Source: Vibrio echinoideorum (lineage in GTDB: Bacteria > Pseudomonadota > Gammaproteobacteria > Enterobacterales > Vibrionaceae). From it: a stretch of DNA of 64,000 nucleotides. The notes below the pieces were generated by a model, which was not told the DNA's origin, searched no databases, and was given only the letters and a program-made list of their open reading frames with translations. The stretch is from positions 3,472,001 to 3,536,000 of the forward strand of contig NZ_AP025483.1 of the NCBI RefSeq assembly GCF_024347455.1, written 5' to 3'. The translations under genes and the position numbers were made by a program. The number at the start of each line of letters is the position of its first letter. The first letter of the stretch is position 1. Shown one piece after another: positions 31,202 through 39,719 of the stretch.

Positions 31202-31479
31202 ATAAACATTCCTTTGGCTTTGGAGACTTTCGTCTTTTTATAATGAGGTCGTCTTACAGTCATCAGGCTAAGGAGCGCCCTAAAAAATCACCTGCGAATA
31301 GTTATTAAATAGTGCCCATGAAGGCAAATTTCAATAGTAGAACCAATAACTAACTGCATATAGCTAGCGACTGCTTCTGAATTGTTCGAGAATTTATAGC
31401 TCATTGAGGGTTATAATGGTCAGATTAACCCTACCTACACTAACCACACTCTAAAACGAGAGTGTTACGAGAGTTTAAT

Positions 31480-32334
31480 TTGTTAAGTTATCGCCACAGC
31501 TTCCACGCGGGCAACCATGCCGACGTAGTAAAGCATATCGTACAGAGCCTTATTCTTAATTCTTTGAAACAGAAGGATAAGCCTTTTGTTTATCATGACA
31601 CTCACTCTGGTGTAGGTCGTTACGACTTAACGCATGAATGGTCTGAAAAAACCGGTGAATACAAACAAGGTATTGCACGCCTATGGTCGGCAAGTGAAGT
31701 GGGCCAACAAGATCTTCCTGAAGACATTCAAAGCTACCTTGAGTCTATCTCAGCACTCAATAATGGCGAGAAACTGCGTTTCTACCCAGGTTCACCACGT
31801 GTTGCTCGCGCGCATCTGCGTGACCAAGACCGCATGGTATTAACTGAGCTTCACCCAGCCGATCACCCTCTGCTTGAGCAAGAGTTCCACCGCGATCGTC
31901 AAGTATCTATCTACAAAGAAGATGGCTTCCAACGCCTAAAAGGCAGCCTGCCACCTAAAGAACGTCGTGGTTTGGTTCTTATCGACCCACCTTACGAGCT
32001 GGCAAAAGAGTATCGTGATGTTGTGACTGCGATTGCTCAAAGCCATAAGCGCTGGGCAACCGGTATCTACGCAATTTGGTACCCGGTGGTAAACCGTTGT
32101 GATATCGAAGACATGATCGAAGGCCTTGAAGGCTTAGGCATCAACAAGATTCTACAAATCGAACTTGGCGTATCACCAGACACCAACGAGCGTGGCATGA
32201 CAGCATCAGGCATGATTGTTATCAACCCGCCTTGGAAGCTAGAAAGCCAAATGAATGAAATTCTTCCATTCTTGAAGGAAGCAATTGCGCCGGCGACCGG
32301 TCACTTCAAAGTAGAGTGGATCGTACCCGAGTAA
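31480..32334 (+). CDS. rlmJ: 23S rRNA (adenine2030-N6)-methyltransferase
   Basis: A 284-residue methyltransferase for A2030 of 23S rRNA. Motifs: LLSYRHSFHAGNHADVVKH at the start, the SAM region YHDTHSGVGRYDL, and catalytic LVLIDPPYELAKEY (DPPY). I chose a TTG start at 31480: it gives the (M)LSYRHSFHAGNHAD N terminus of E. coli RlmJ and has GAGAG 6 bases upstream. A GTG at 31462 would add six residues without support. A TATAAT at 31411-31416 probably belongs to its promoter. Confidence 0.93.
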   Translation: MLSYRHSFHAGNHADVVKHIVQSLILNSLKQKDKPFVYHDTHSGVGRYDLTHEWSEKTGEYKQGIARLWSASEVGQQDLPEDIQSYLESISALNNGEKLRFYPGSPRVARAHLRDQDRMVLTELHPADHPLLEQEFHRDRQVSIYKEDGFQRLKGSLPPKERRGLVLIDPPYELAKEYRDVVTAIAQSHKRWATGIYAIWYPVVNRCDIEDMIEGLEGLGINKILQIELGVSPDTNERGMTASGMIVINPPWKLESQMNEILPFLKEAIAPATGHFKVEWIVPE

Positions 32335-32522
32335 TCTCAAACTCGATGGCATAGGTTGAAGAATCTTCAATAGACTGTGACATACACGAATAAATTTTAA
32401 ACAGGGAGATTGAGTTCAACCAATCTGCCCTCAATATAATAATTAGACAATTTAAGAATCTATAGGACGTAGGTATCCAGTGTTCTCACTGTGACTACAG
32501 CCTTCAATAAATGGAGAAAGTA

Positions 32523-33881
32523 ATGGCGACTCATTTTGATTACATCTGTATCGGTGGCGGTTCAGGCGGCATCGCATCAGCTAACCGCGCAGCAATGCAC
32601 GGTGCAAAAGTTGCACTTATCGAAGCTCAAGACCTTGGTGGTACTTGTGTAAACGTTGGTTGTGTTCCTAAAAAAGTGATGTGGCACGGCGCTCAGGTTG
32701 CTGAAGCGATCAACCTATATTCAGAAGACTACGGCTTCGACGTTGAAGTAAAAGGCTTCAACTGGGGCAAGCTGGTTGAAAACCGCCAAGCGTACATTGG
32801 ACGTATCCACGAATCTTACGATCGCGTTTTGGGTAACAACAAAATAAACGTAATCAAAGGCTTTGCGAAGTTTGTCGATGAGAAGACTGTTGAAGTTAAC
32901 GGTGAGCACTACACCGCTGATCACATTCTGATCGCAGTGGGTGGTCGTCCAACTATTCCAAACATCCCTGGCGCAGAGCACGGTATCGACTCAAACGGCT
33001 TCTTCGACCTGATGGAGCAACCAAAGCGTGTTGCGGTTATCGGCGCAGGCTACATCGCGGTAGAAATCGCAGGCGTATTAAGTGCACTTGGCACAGAAAC
33101 ACACCTGTTCTGTCGTAAAGAGTCACCACTTCGTAGCTTTGACCCAATGATCATCGAAACATTGGTTGAAGTAATGGAAGCGGAAGGCCCAACACTTCAC
33201 ACGCATTCTGTACCTAAAGAAGTTGTGAAAGAAGCGGACGGTACTCTGACTCTGCACCTAGAGAACGGCAACACTCAAAACGTTGACCACCTAATTTGGG
33301 CTATCGGTCGCCACCCAGCGACTGACGCTATCAACCTAACATCAACGGGTGTTGCAACCAACGACCGCGGCTACATCAAGGTAGATGAGTTCCAAACGAC
33401 AAATGTTCCTGGCATCTACTGTGTTGGCGACATCATGGAAGGCGGCATCGAGCTAACACCTGTTGCTGTTAAAGCAGGTCGTCAACTTTCTGAACGCCTA
33501 TTCAACGGTCAAACGAACGCTAAGATGGACTACGAGCTAGTGCCTACTGTTGTATTCAGCCACCCACCTATCGGCACGATCGGTCTAACGACTCAAGAAG
33601 CTGAAGAGAAGTACGGCAAAGACAACATCAAGGTTTACACGTCTGGCTTCACTGCAATGTACACAGCAGTAACCAAGCACCGTCAACCTTGTAAGATGAA
33701 GCTTGTATGTGCTGGTGAAGAAGAGACAGTAGTCGGCCTGCACGGCATCGGCTTCACTGTTGATGAGATGCTTCAAGGCTTCGGCGTTGCAATGAAGATG
33801 GGCGCAACCAAAGCAGACTTCGACTCTGTTGTGGCTATCCACCCAACAGGCAGCGAAGAATTTGTTACCATGACAGGTTAG
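32523..33881 (+). CDS. gor: Glutathione-disulfide reductase
   Basis: NADPH-dependent flavoenzyme that keeps glutathione reduced in the cytoplasm. The 452-residue protein has the FAD fold [19 protein letters not shown] and the redox disulfide [16 protein letters not shown]. The NADPH fold is [17 protein letters not shown], followed by the FAD-proximal GIYCVGDIM and the C-terminal [11 protein letters not shown] with the catalytic His-Glu pair. I start at ATG 32523 (GGAGAAAG upstream); the ATG at 32511 is 12 bases earlier and overlaps the ribosome site. No terminator follows within the remaining native sequence because the mobile element begins 25 bases after the stop codon. Confidence 0.97.
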   Translation: MATHFDYICIGGGSGGIASANRAAMHGAKVALIEAQDLGGTCVNVGCVPKKVMWHGAQVAEAINLYSEDYGFDVEVKGFNWGKLVENRQAYIGRIHESYDRVLGNNKINVIKGFAKFVDEKTVEVNGEHYTADHILIAVGGRPTIPNIPGAEHGIDSNGFFDLMEQPKRVAVIGAGYIAVEIAGVLSALGTETHLFCRKESPLRSFDPMIIETLVEVMEAEGPTLHTHSVPKEVVKEADGTLTLHLENGNTQNVDHLIWAIGRHPATDAINLTSTGVATNDRGYIKVDEFQTTNVPGIYCVGDIMEGGIELTPVAVKAGRQLSERLFNGQTNAKMDYELVPTVVFSHPPIGTIGLTTQEAEEKYGKDNIKVYTSGFTAMYTAVTKHRQPCKMKLVCAGEEETVVGLHGIGFTVDEMLQGFGVAMKMGATKADFDSVVAIHPTGSEEFVTMTG

Positions 33882-33906
33882 TGTAGGAAAAGCATCTTAC
33901 ACACAT

Positions 33907-33921
33907 AAATAAATCTGGAAA
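33907..33921. repeat. Left terminal inverted repeat of the element
   Basis: AAATAAATCTGGAAA, the exact reverse complement of 45967-45981. It lies 25 bases after the gor stop codon. Confidence 0.85.
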
Positions 33922-33932
33922 ATAATCATTCG

Positions 33933-33957
33933 CTGACTATGCTGTATGTATAGTCAG
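33933..33957. promoter_or_regulatory. Palindrome upstream of intA (operator or recombinase site)
   Basis: Perfect 8-bp arms CTGACTAT/ATAGTCAG with a 9-base spacer, between the left repeat and the intA start (20 bases before the ATG). Position fits an operator, a core-type recombinase binding site, or both. Confidence 0.55.
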
Positions 33958-33976
33958 TGATTTTCTAGGTGAATTT

Positions 33977-35296
33977 ATGTATCTCATACAATCAAGCAAT
34001 GTCTATACACAGACAGAATTATCAGTCAGTAATGACATCTGTGAATGCTCTCCCCTAAAGGAAAATATTGGCTCACTGCCGACACTGTTCAACCAAGATG
34101 GTTCGTTCAACCACGAAGCGAACAGTTACCTCTTCTATCAGAAAGCCATCAAAAAAGCTAAAGACCTTTCACCCTGTGCTCAAGCATTACAGGCTTACTA
34201 CCAGTTCCTTGAAGATAAAGGGTTGGCATGGGACTCATTCCCTCCCATCAAAAGACTCAAGCCAACTTATCTTTTCCGCTCTCACCTGTTAAAGCAAATC
34301 ACAAGCGGTGAGTTAGCTCACAGTACAGCAAGCGTGCGAATGAATCAGATTGTTAACTACTACAAGTGGTTAATGCATGATGGTTACTTAAAAATCAAGA
34401 ACGAGAAAGAAGCGCCATTTAAAATCGAGTTTGTCTCTGTTCAAAGCAGCGGGATGCTAGCGCACATATCGCCAACGTTTACCGTTGAAACGAGCGACTT
34501 GCGAATAAAAGTACCAAAGGATGCCAGCAGTAAGAGCATTCGGCCTTTGTCTCCACTCGCTCAAGAATCACTGAGAATTCTGACACAGCACCTTCCTAAC
34601 GCATCCGAAGAATTGCGCTTGCAGGTGTTAATTTCTATTGATACGGGAATGCGAATAAAAGAGGTGGCAACGCTCTCCCTGAATGCTCTTGATACAGCGA
34701 CACCTCTGGCTGAAAGTGAACATCGTTACGAGATAGTTTTATCGCCTCAATCGACAGGCGTTCAGACTAAATATTTAAAGCAAAGACGCGTTGAAATCTC
34801 ATCAGAGCTATTAGCCACACTGAACGAATACCGAACCTCCGAGCGTAGAATCAAACGGGTAAACAAACTCAATACCAAATTAGTATTATTGCCCGAAAAT
34901 GCGCCCTCCCTTAAACAAGATACCATCGAGATGTTTAAGTTGTGTGAGCGTCATGAACCTCTTTTCGTGAGTGAGCAAGGCAATCCTGTGACCTCTAAAT
35001 CGATTGGATCACGATGGACGGAATTTAGAGCTTCTATCAAGAAAGTTTGCCCTTCCTTTACTCATCGCTTCCACGATCTGCGTGCAACCTACGGTACATA
35101 CCGATTAAATGATTTGCTTGAGGCTGATCTATCTCCAGTGGAATGCATGGAGCTGTTGATGGGCTGGATGGGGCATAGAAACGAATCTACGACTTGGAAA
35201 TATCTGCGTTATTTACAACGCAAAGAAGCGTTCAAAGTGAAGTTTGGCATTCTAGATAGCATCATGCACGAAGCGCTAGGAGGTGAGAGTGAGTGA
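33977..35296 (+). CDS. intA: Tyrosine recombinase IntA-like (first integrase)
   Basis: A 439-residue tyrosine recombinase with a complete catalytic set: Arg226 in DTGMRIKEVATL, His366 and Arg369 in HDLRATYGTY, His400 in WMGHRNE, and nucleophile Tyr409 nine residues later (WKYLRY). The N-terminal third (about 55-155) is a SAM-like core-binding domain. It is first in the operon, with AGGTGA before the ATG, 55 bases inside the left repeat. Its stop overlaps the next start by 8 bases. By analogy with SEs it should cut and exchange strands at the element ends; that role is inferred. Confidence 0.88.
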   Translation: MYLIQSSNVYTQTELSVSNDICECSPLKENIGSLPTLFNQDGSFNHEANSYLFYQKAIKKAKDLSPCAQALQAYYQFLEDKGLAWDSFPPIKRLKPTYLFRSHLLKQITSGELAHSTASVRMNQIVNYYKWLMHDGYLKIKNEKEAPFKIEFVSVQSSGMLAHISPTFTVETSDLRIKVPKDASSKSIRPLSPLAQESLRILTQHLPNASEELRLQVLISIDTGMRIKEVATLSLNALDTATPLAESEHRYEIVLSPQSTGVQTKYLKQRRVEISSELLATLNEYRTSERRIKRVNKLNTKLVLLPENAPSLKQDTIEMFKLCERHEPLFVSEQGNPVTSKSIGSRWTEFRASIKKVCPSFTHRFHDLRATYGTYRLNDLLEADLSPVECMELLMGWMGHRNESTTWKYLRYLQRKEAFKVKFGILDSIMHEALGGESE

Positions 35297-37040
35297 TAAT
35301 GTTGCCTATCTCCACGGCTGGAACGCGAATCTTTGTTTTCAATTGGACACTGATAATAACCACCTTGCCGACTTTAATCGCTTTCTGGTTAAACACTTTC
35401 CTACTACCAAACATCTTCAGCAAGGAGGTCGATTTGAAGATGCCAAACGTGATGGTTTTGTGCATCAAATCAAAGCCCGCTTTACTGAAAAAATGGAAGA
35501 AGGATATAGTCATAGCACTCTGTATACGCATTACTCCAAACTTTCTCAATACCTGCGTTGGTGTGACAAAAATAATGCGATCGCCTTTACGCAAGAGTCA
35601 CTGGAAGGCTTTATGTCTCACCTGCATACAAGGGTTATGCTAGGGACACTGAAAAACTCCACCTATCAACAGAAACATGCTTCCATGATGGTGTTGTTTC
35701 GGGATTATTTAGATTTACCCTCAAGCTATTTCAACGCGGTAACGGTAATGGATGACAGTGATACAGAGTCGTTTGAAGCCTATACCCGTAGTGATTTAAA
35801 TCAGTTACTTCCTTTCCTGCGCAGCCTGTTCAAGCAAACCTACCGTCAATTTATTGAGTCGCCTAAGACACATACTAACGTGTATAAGAGCGTGGCTAGC
35901 ATGACATTTCAATGGAAAGGACAAACCTATAATCTACATGGTGGTATAACAAAAATGATGTGTGCTGGCGCATACTTGTTGTCTTATTACACCTACGCAA
36001 ATACCAGTGATTTATTTCAGCTAGCACAACCACACAATGCCTTTACTTCGACTGACGAAACTTGGTACACCATGCCTGTGTTTAAACGTAGAGCCTTCAA
36101 GACCATTCAGGTTGAGATAGGCGAGCATGAACTGGATATACCGAAATACGCCATGCGTTTTTTCGACCAATTACTCAATGCGTCACGTTTAATTTCAAAC
36201 GATGAAAACGCAACGCTGCTTCAAACCGTAGTGGCACAGCAAGCGACACCAATGAAAAACGCCACTCTTCAAGATTTCCTTAGAAAATGGGTTGAAAGGC
36301 ACTTTATCTTCACCGACCAAACTGGACGCAGACTGCGCCCGACGATTAGTCGCTTTCGCGAAACGGGAGCACAGATTACCACTTATCACCAAGGCGAAAT
36401 GATGAATGACATCATGCTAGGGAATACGCCTAACACGAGAAAGAGAAGCTATAGCGAAGGAAACCGAATAACCAACAATGCCATGATGCAAGATACGATG
36501 TCGATACGAGAGGAGCAGATTAAAAGTGGCGTTAACCCGAAAAAGGCGCAGACCAATTTAGGTATTGATGTTTTGGTCATAGAAGAAGAAAACAAAATCA
36601 ATCTGCCTGATTTAAGTCGCACGCCCAACGGTGCGAGTTGCGCGACTCCATTTGGCGACAAGTCAGAAAAATACACAAGGAAAGCATTCAAACAAGGGCT
36701 GCTAAGTGAAGGGGAAAAATTGGCTTGTGCTGATTTGCTCGGTTGTTTCGGCTGTCCGAGTCAAGTCATCGTTCAATCGCTCTCAGATATCTGGTGCCTA
36801 CTTAGTTTTAAGGCGTGCATTGAGGAATCACTCTACCAACACCTCGACGCCAGCCACTACCGCCAGAACTTTGAAAATATCATAGTGTTCATAGAAGAAA
36901 AAATCTTACCCCATATTGCCAGAAAACTACTCAAACAAGCACAAGCCAAGCTTGATGATGAAGGCTATCACCCTAATTGGGACGATACTGATTCCGTTCT
37001 TGGTTTAATCCCTGCGCTATCTCAGGTGTTATCATCATGA
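35289..37040 (+). CDS. tfp: Tyrosine-recombinase-fold protein lacking most catalytic residues (Tfp-like)
   Basis: A 583-residue protein with the layout of a tyrosine recombinase: an N-terminal SAM-like domain (HSTLYTHYSKLSQYLRWCDKNNAI) and a C-terminal catalytic-fold region. The active site is eroded. The first Arg position reads YANTSDLFQL (Asn), the HxxR box reads SRFRETGAQ (His lost, Arg kept), and GH becomes GN, although a Tyr nine residues later is kept (RKRSY). A Cys cluster (CADLLGCFGCP) lies near the C terminus. I start at GTG 35289 because AGGAGG lies 5 bases upstream. It probably has an architectural role between the two active enzymes. Confidence 0.8.
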   Translation: MSDNVAYLHGWNANLCFQLDTDNNHLADFNRFLVKHFPTTKHLQQGGRFEDAKRDGFVHQIKARFTEKMEEGYSHSTLYTHYSKLSQYLRWCDKNNAIAFTQESLEGFMSHLHTRVMLGTLKNSTYQQKHASMMVLFRDYLDLPSSYFNAVTVMDDSDTESFEAYTRSDLNQLLPFLRSLFKQTYRQFIESPKTHTNVYKSVASMTFQWKGQTYNLHGGITKMMCAGAYLLSYYTYANTSDLFQLAQPHNAFTSTDETWYTMPVFKRRAFKTIQVEIGEHELDIPKYAMRFFDQLLNASRLISNDENATLLQTVVAQQATPMKNATLQDFLRKWVERHFIFTDQTGRRLRPTISRFRETGAQITTYHQGEMMNDIMLGNTPNTRKRSYSEGNRITNNAMMQDTMSIREEQIKSGVNPKKAQTNLGIDVLVIEEENKINLPDLSRTPNGASCATPFGDKSEKYTRKAFKQGLLSEGEKLACADLLGCFGCPSQVIVQSLSDIWCLLSFKACIEESLYQHLDASHYRQNFENIIVFIEEKILPHIARKLLKQAQAKLDDEGYHPNWDDTDSVLGLIPALSQVLSS

Positions 37041-39082
37041 AAACCAGCCACTTATACACTGAGGACTTCCCCGAAGCGCACAAGGTGCAAGTCGTGGACA
37101 TTATATCGCTATATCACGAAGGGCGATTTGAAGAGTTGGATGCTGTTGTTATTTGCAAAGATAAAGACGGTAACGTGACGGCTACGTTTGGGCAAAGTAA
37201 TTGGGATTGCTTGCCTTTTTCACGCAAGAAAGATAGTAACAACCTCAACTTCTCAAACTTTAACGCCGCTACTGAATTGCAACGTGAATTAAAGGTATTC
37301 GCCTTTGGTTGGCTTTTTAACGCCAACCCAAAAGGGAAAAAAGCACGGCGCTTTTCAGGCGTTAGTTCTCAACTAGAAGGAATAAAAATAATTTACGCAT
37401 TCTTAATGCGGGAGAGCCAAGCATCTTTAGTTGCGCTTTCCTCTGCGCCATTTAGGATAAAGCTTGATAACTACCTTCAAGAACAAGGTTATTCCCAATC
37501 AACACTTGAGAAAACATTTGTTGCCATCAATGGAGTAATCGGTGATTCGGGTTGGCACTACATACCGTTGGGCATCGTACCTATCAAGTCAAAAAAAGAA
37601 GCAAAAAGACTGAGTGATAAAGATAGTCAGCAAACCTTAGTCATTCCTGAGCGGCTATGTCATGCAATCTATGGCAAGGCAATCGCGCTCATTGAAGAGG
37701 CACTACCTCACGCTAAACTACTAGCCGACACCGAAAATGCGCTGCAAGACAACTATATTGAAGGCCTGAGAATTTTGAATAGAAAGGTTCAACAAGGTCA
37801 CATTTATACTTTTATGAACAGTGACGGGAGCATTGATAACCAAAAATATCCAACAGCCATTAATAAAAACCAGCCTCACGACCCTCGCTCTCTTATTCAA
37901 CCTCTGGCAGAGAAACTTCCTGACATTCCACTTAATAATGGCAATGAATTCAGGCGTTACCTAGGGCAACTCATTAATGCAAGTTATATTGTGTGCGGTG
38001 GGTTCAGTGGAATGCGAGACTCAGAATTAGACAAACTAACTCCAAACAGTTATTACAAAGACACCTTGAGCGGTCGAATCCATCACATGCTGCAATCTCA
38101 AACCTTTAAACTAGGGGAAAAACGCGAAACGTGGGTGACAGCATCCTCGGCCAAAACAGCCATCGACTTGATGGCTGTGCTCACGAAGCGCTGGCGAAGC
38201 GAAGCGACTTATCCCGATGATAGGTTCGCAGATTCATTATGGGTGAACCAAGGCGCTCGTTCAAAACCGCCGAAATTAATCACGGATTGGAATGATCGAC
38301 TAAAACGTTTTTGTACACAGTTCAATTTCATTATCACTGAAGCAGATTACCAAGAGTGCTTAACCTCTAATCCTCACTCATTAGGCAAAATAGAAGAGTC
38401 GGTTGTTATCTGTGAGCCTTGGCCTATGTCCACGCACCAATTTAGACGCACCTTAGCTTTTTACTGCGTAAATAATCGCCTAGGGACACTAATAGCGCTT
38501 AAGCAGCAATTTAAACACCTCTACCTATCGATGACCGAGTGGTATACCAACGGAGGAAAACTGGCGAGCCTACGAGACTTAAAAGTAGATACAAAAATAC
38601 AGCAAGCGCTTGAAGAGATTAATGCAGAAACCACCGCCAATAAAATCTTCAAACAGTGGCACTCAGACGAGCTTCTATCAGGCGCTCATGGTAAAGCGAT
38701 TATGAAAATGCGTGGTGATGTACCGCTAATCTATAGTTCTTGGGATGTAATATACAAGGCCGTTAAGGATGGTAAGCTCACGCTCCACGGTTCACTGCAC
38801 AGTTACTGCAAAAGCGGTTACGATTGCGATATGGATGGTGTCATCTCCCCTCAATTTTGCGTAGATTGCAGCTCTGGCAGCAGCATTATCGACGAACAAC
38901 AGGCTAAATGGTGGCAGAAAAAGCATCACAGCTTAACGGCTTACATAGCTTTCGACGGAGACATATCGGTCACAGACAAAAGCCACTATATTACTCAAAT
39001 TAGGGCTGCGGAAAACGTGATGCGAGATTTTGGTATGGAGTATACAGCTTTTGAAGCAGAGTTAGCGGTGAAGGAGATTTAA
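37037..39082 (+). CDS. intB: Large tyrosine recombinase IntB-like (second integrase)
   Basis: A 681-residue protein overlapping the previous gene by 4 bases (ATGA). The catalytic set is complete though the surrounding sequence is divergent: Arg327 in FSGMRDSELDKL, His467 and Arg470 in THQFRRTLAFY, His494 in QFKHLYLSM, and Tyr503 exactly nine residues later (EWYTNG). A Cys-rich C-terminal segment (CKSGYDCDMDG...FCVDCSSGSS, about 590-620) looks like a zinc-binding knuckle. Large size with late catalytic motifs parallels Tn554 TnpB. Expected to act with IntA at the element ends. Confidence 0.85.
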   Translation: MKTSHLYTEDFPEAHKVQVVDIISLYHEGRFEELDAVVICKDKDGNVTATFGQSNWDCLPFSRKKDSNNLNFSNFNAATELQRELKVFAFGWLFNANPKGKKARRFSGVSSQLEGIKIIYAFLMRESQASLVALSSAPFRIKLDNYLQEQGYSQSTLEKTFVAINGVIGDSGWHYIPLGIVPIKSKKEAKRLSDKDSQQTLVIPERLCHAIYGKAIALIEEALPHAKLLADTENALQDNYIEGLRILNRKVQQGHIYTFMNSDGSIDNQKYPTAINKNQPHDPRSLIQPLAEKLPDIPLNNGNEFRRYLGQLINASYIVCGGFSGMRDSELDKLTPNSYYKDTLSGRIHHMLQSQTFKLGEKRETWVTASSAKTAIDLMAVLTKRWRSEATYPDDRFADSLWVNQGARSKPPKLITDWNDRLKRFCTQFNFIITEADYQECLTSNPHSLGKIEESVVICEPWPMSTHQFRRTLAFYCVNNRLGTLIALKQQFKHLYLSMTEWYTNGGKLASLRDLKVDTKIQQALEEINAETTANKIFKQWHSDELLSGAHGKAIMKMRGDVPLIYSSWDVIYKAVKDGKLTLHGSLHSYCKSGYDCDMDGVISPQFCVDCSSGSSIIDEQQAKWWQKKHHSLTAYIAFDGDISVTDKSHYITQIRAAENVMRDFGMEYTAFEAELAVKEI

Positions 39083-39083
39083 G

Positions 39084-39542
39084 ATGGGAAAAAGTGAAAA
39101 TACACTAATTGCACTAGAAGCTGCTTTAGACCGAATATCCCAAAGTAAACCCAAACGTATCCCACCTCATCGCAAGCTCAGTGTGAGAGCTGCTGAAGAA
39201 GAGGCTAATTTGGGTAACGGTAGTGGCTATTACTATCCTGAGTTTGTTGAAAAAGTGAAACAAACTAAAGCCGAGATTGCAGCAAGCAAAGGTGAAATAG
39301 TTCAGCCAGAAGTCCAAAGAGTTCACACAAAGCTGAATGAGCAGAAGCGTCTCAAGGAGAATTTTAAGACTAAGTATTTGGCTGAGAAAGAGAGATTGAA
39401 GCTATTTGCAGCCTCTCAACACCACCTGAACGATAAGTTAGTTCAGGCATTAGCTCGTATTGATAGTCTTGAGTATGAGAACGCAGAGCTACGAGAGGAA
39501 CTTGCCAAGCTAAAAAGAAGCAAAATCGTACCAATCAAATAA
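39084..39542 (+). CDS. srap: Small coiled-coil recombination accessory protein (SRAP/TnpC-like)
   Basis: A 152-residue basic protein. The N-terminal half has a conserved-looking patch (RIPPHRKLSVRAAEEEANLGNGSGYYYPEF). The C-terminal half is a long charged coiled coil (KLNEQKRLKENFKTKYLAEKERLKLF...IDSLEYENAELREELAKLKRS). It starts 1 base after intB ends, with GGAG inside the intB end, so it is translationally coupled. Position and shape match the fourth gene of SE elements and TnpC of Tn554. It may tether recombinases to DNA or set orientation; no enzymatic motif is visible. Confidence 0.75.
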   Translation: MGKSENTLIALEAALDRISQSKPKRIPPHRKLSVRAAEEEANLGNGSGYYYPEFVEKVKQTKAEIAASKGEIVQPEVQRVHTKLNEQKRLKENFKTKYLAEKERLKLFAASQHHLNDKLVQALARIDSLEYENAELREELAKLKRSKIVPIK

Positions 39543-39719
39543 TTCCGATACAACCCATTTAGATAGGCTACTCCCCACACATACAACGTCTCCCAAAACT
39601 CATTTTTGGACAGAAATCGCTTGGGTTATTTGCTTATATAAGGGCGCTTGGACTTGCTCAACACTTGGGATAGCTTCTTGTTATCCAGCTAGTTCAGCTC
39701 CCTTTTGAGAACGGAAGAG

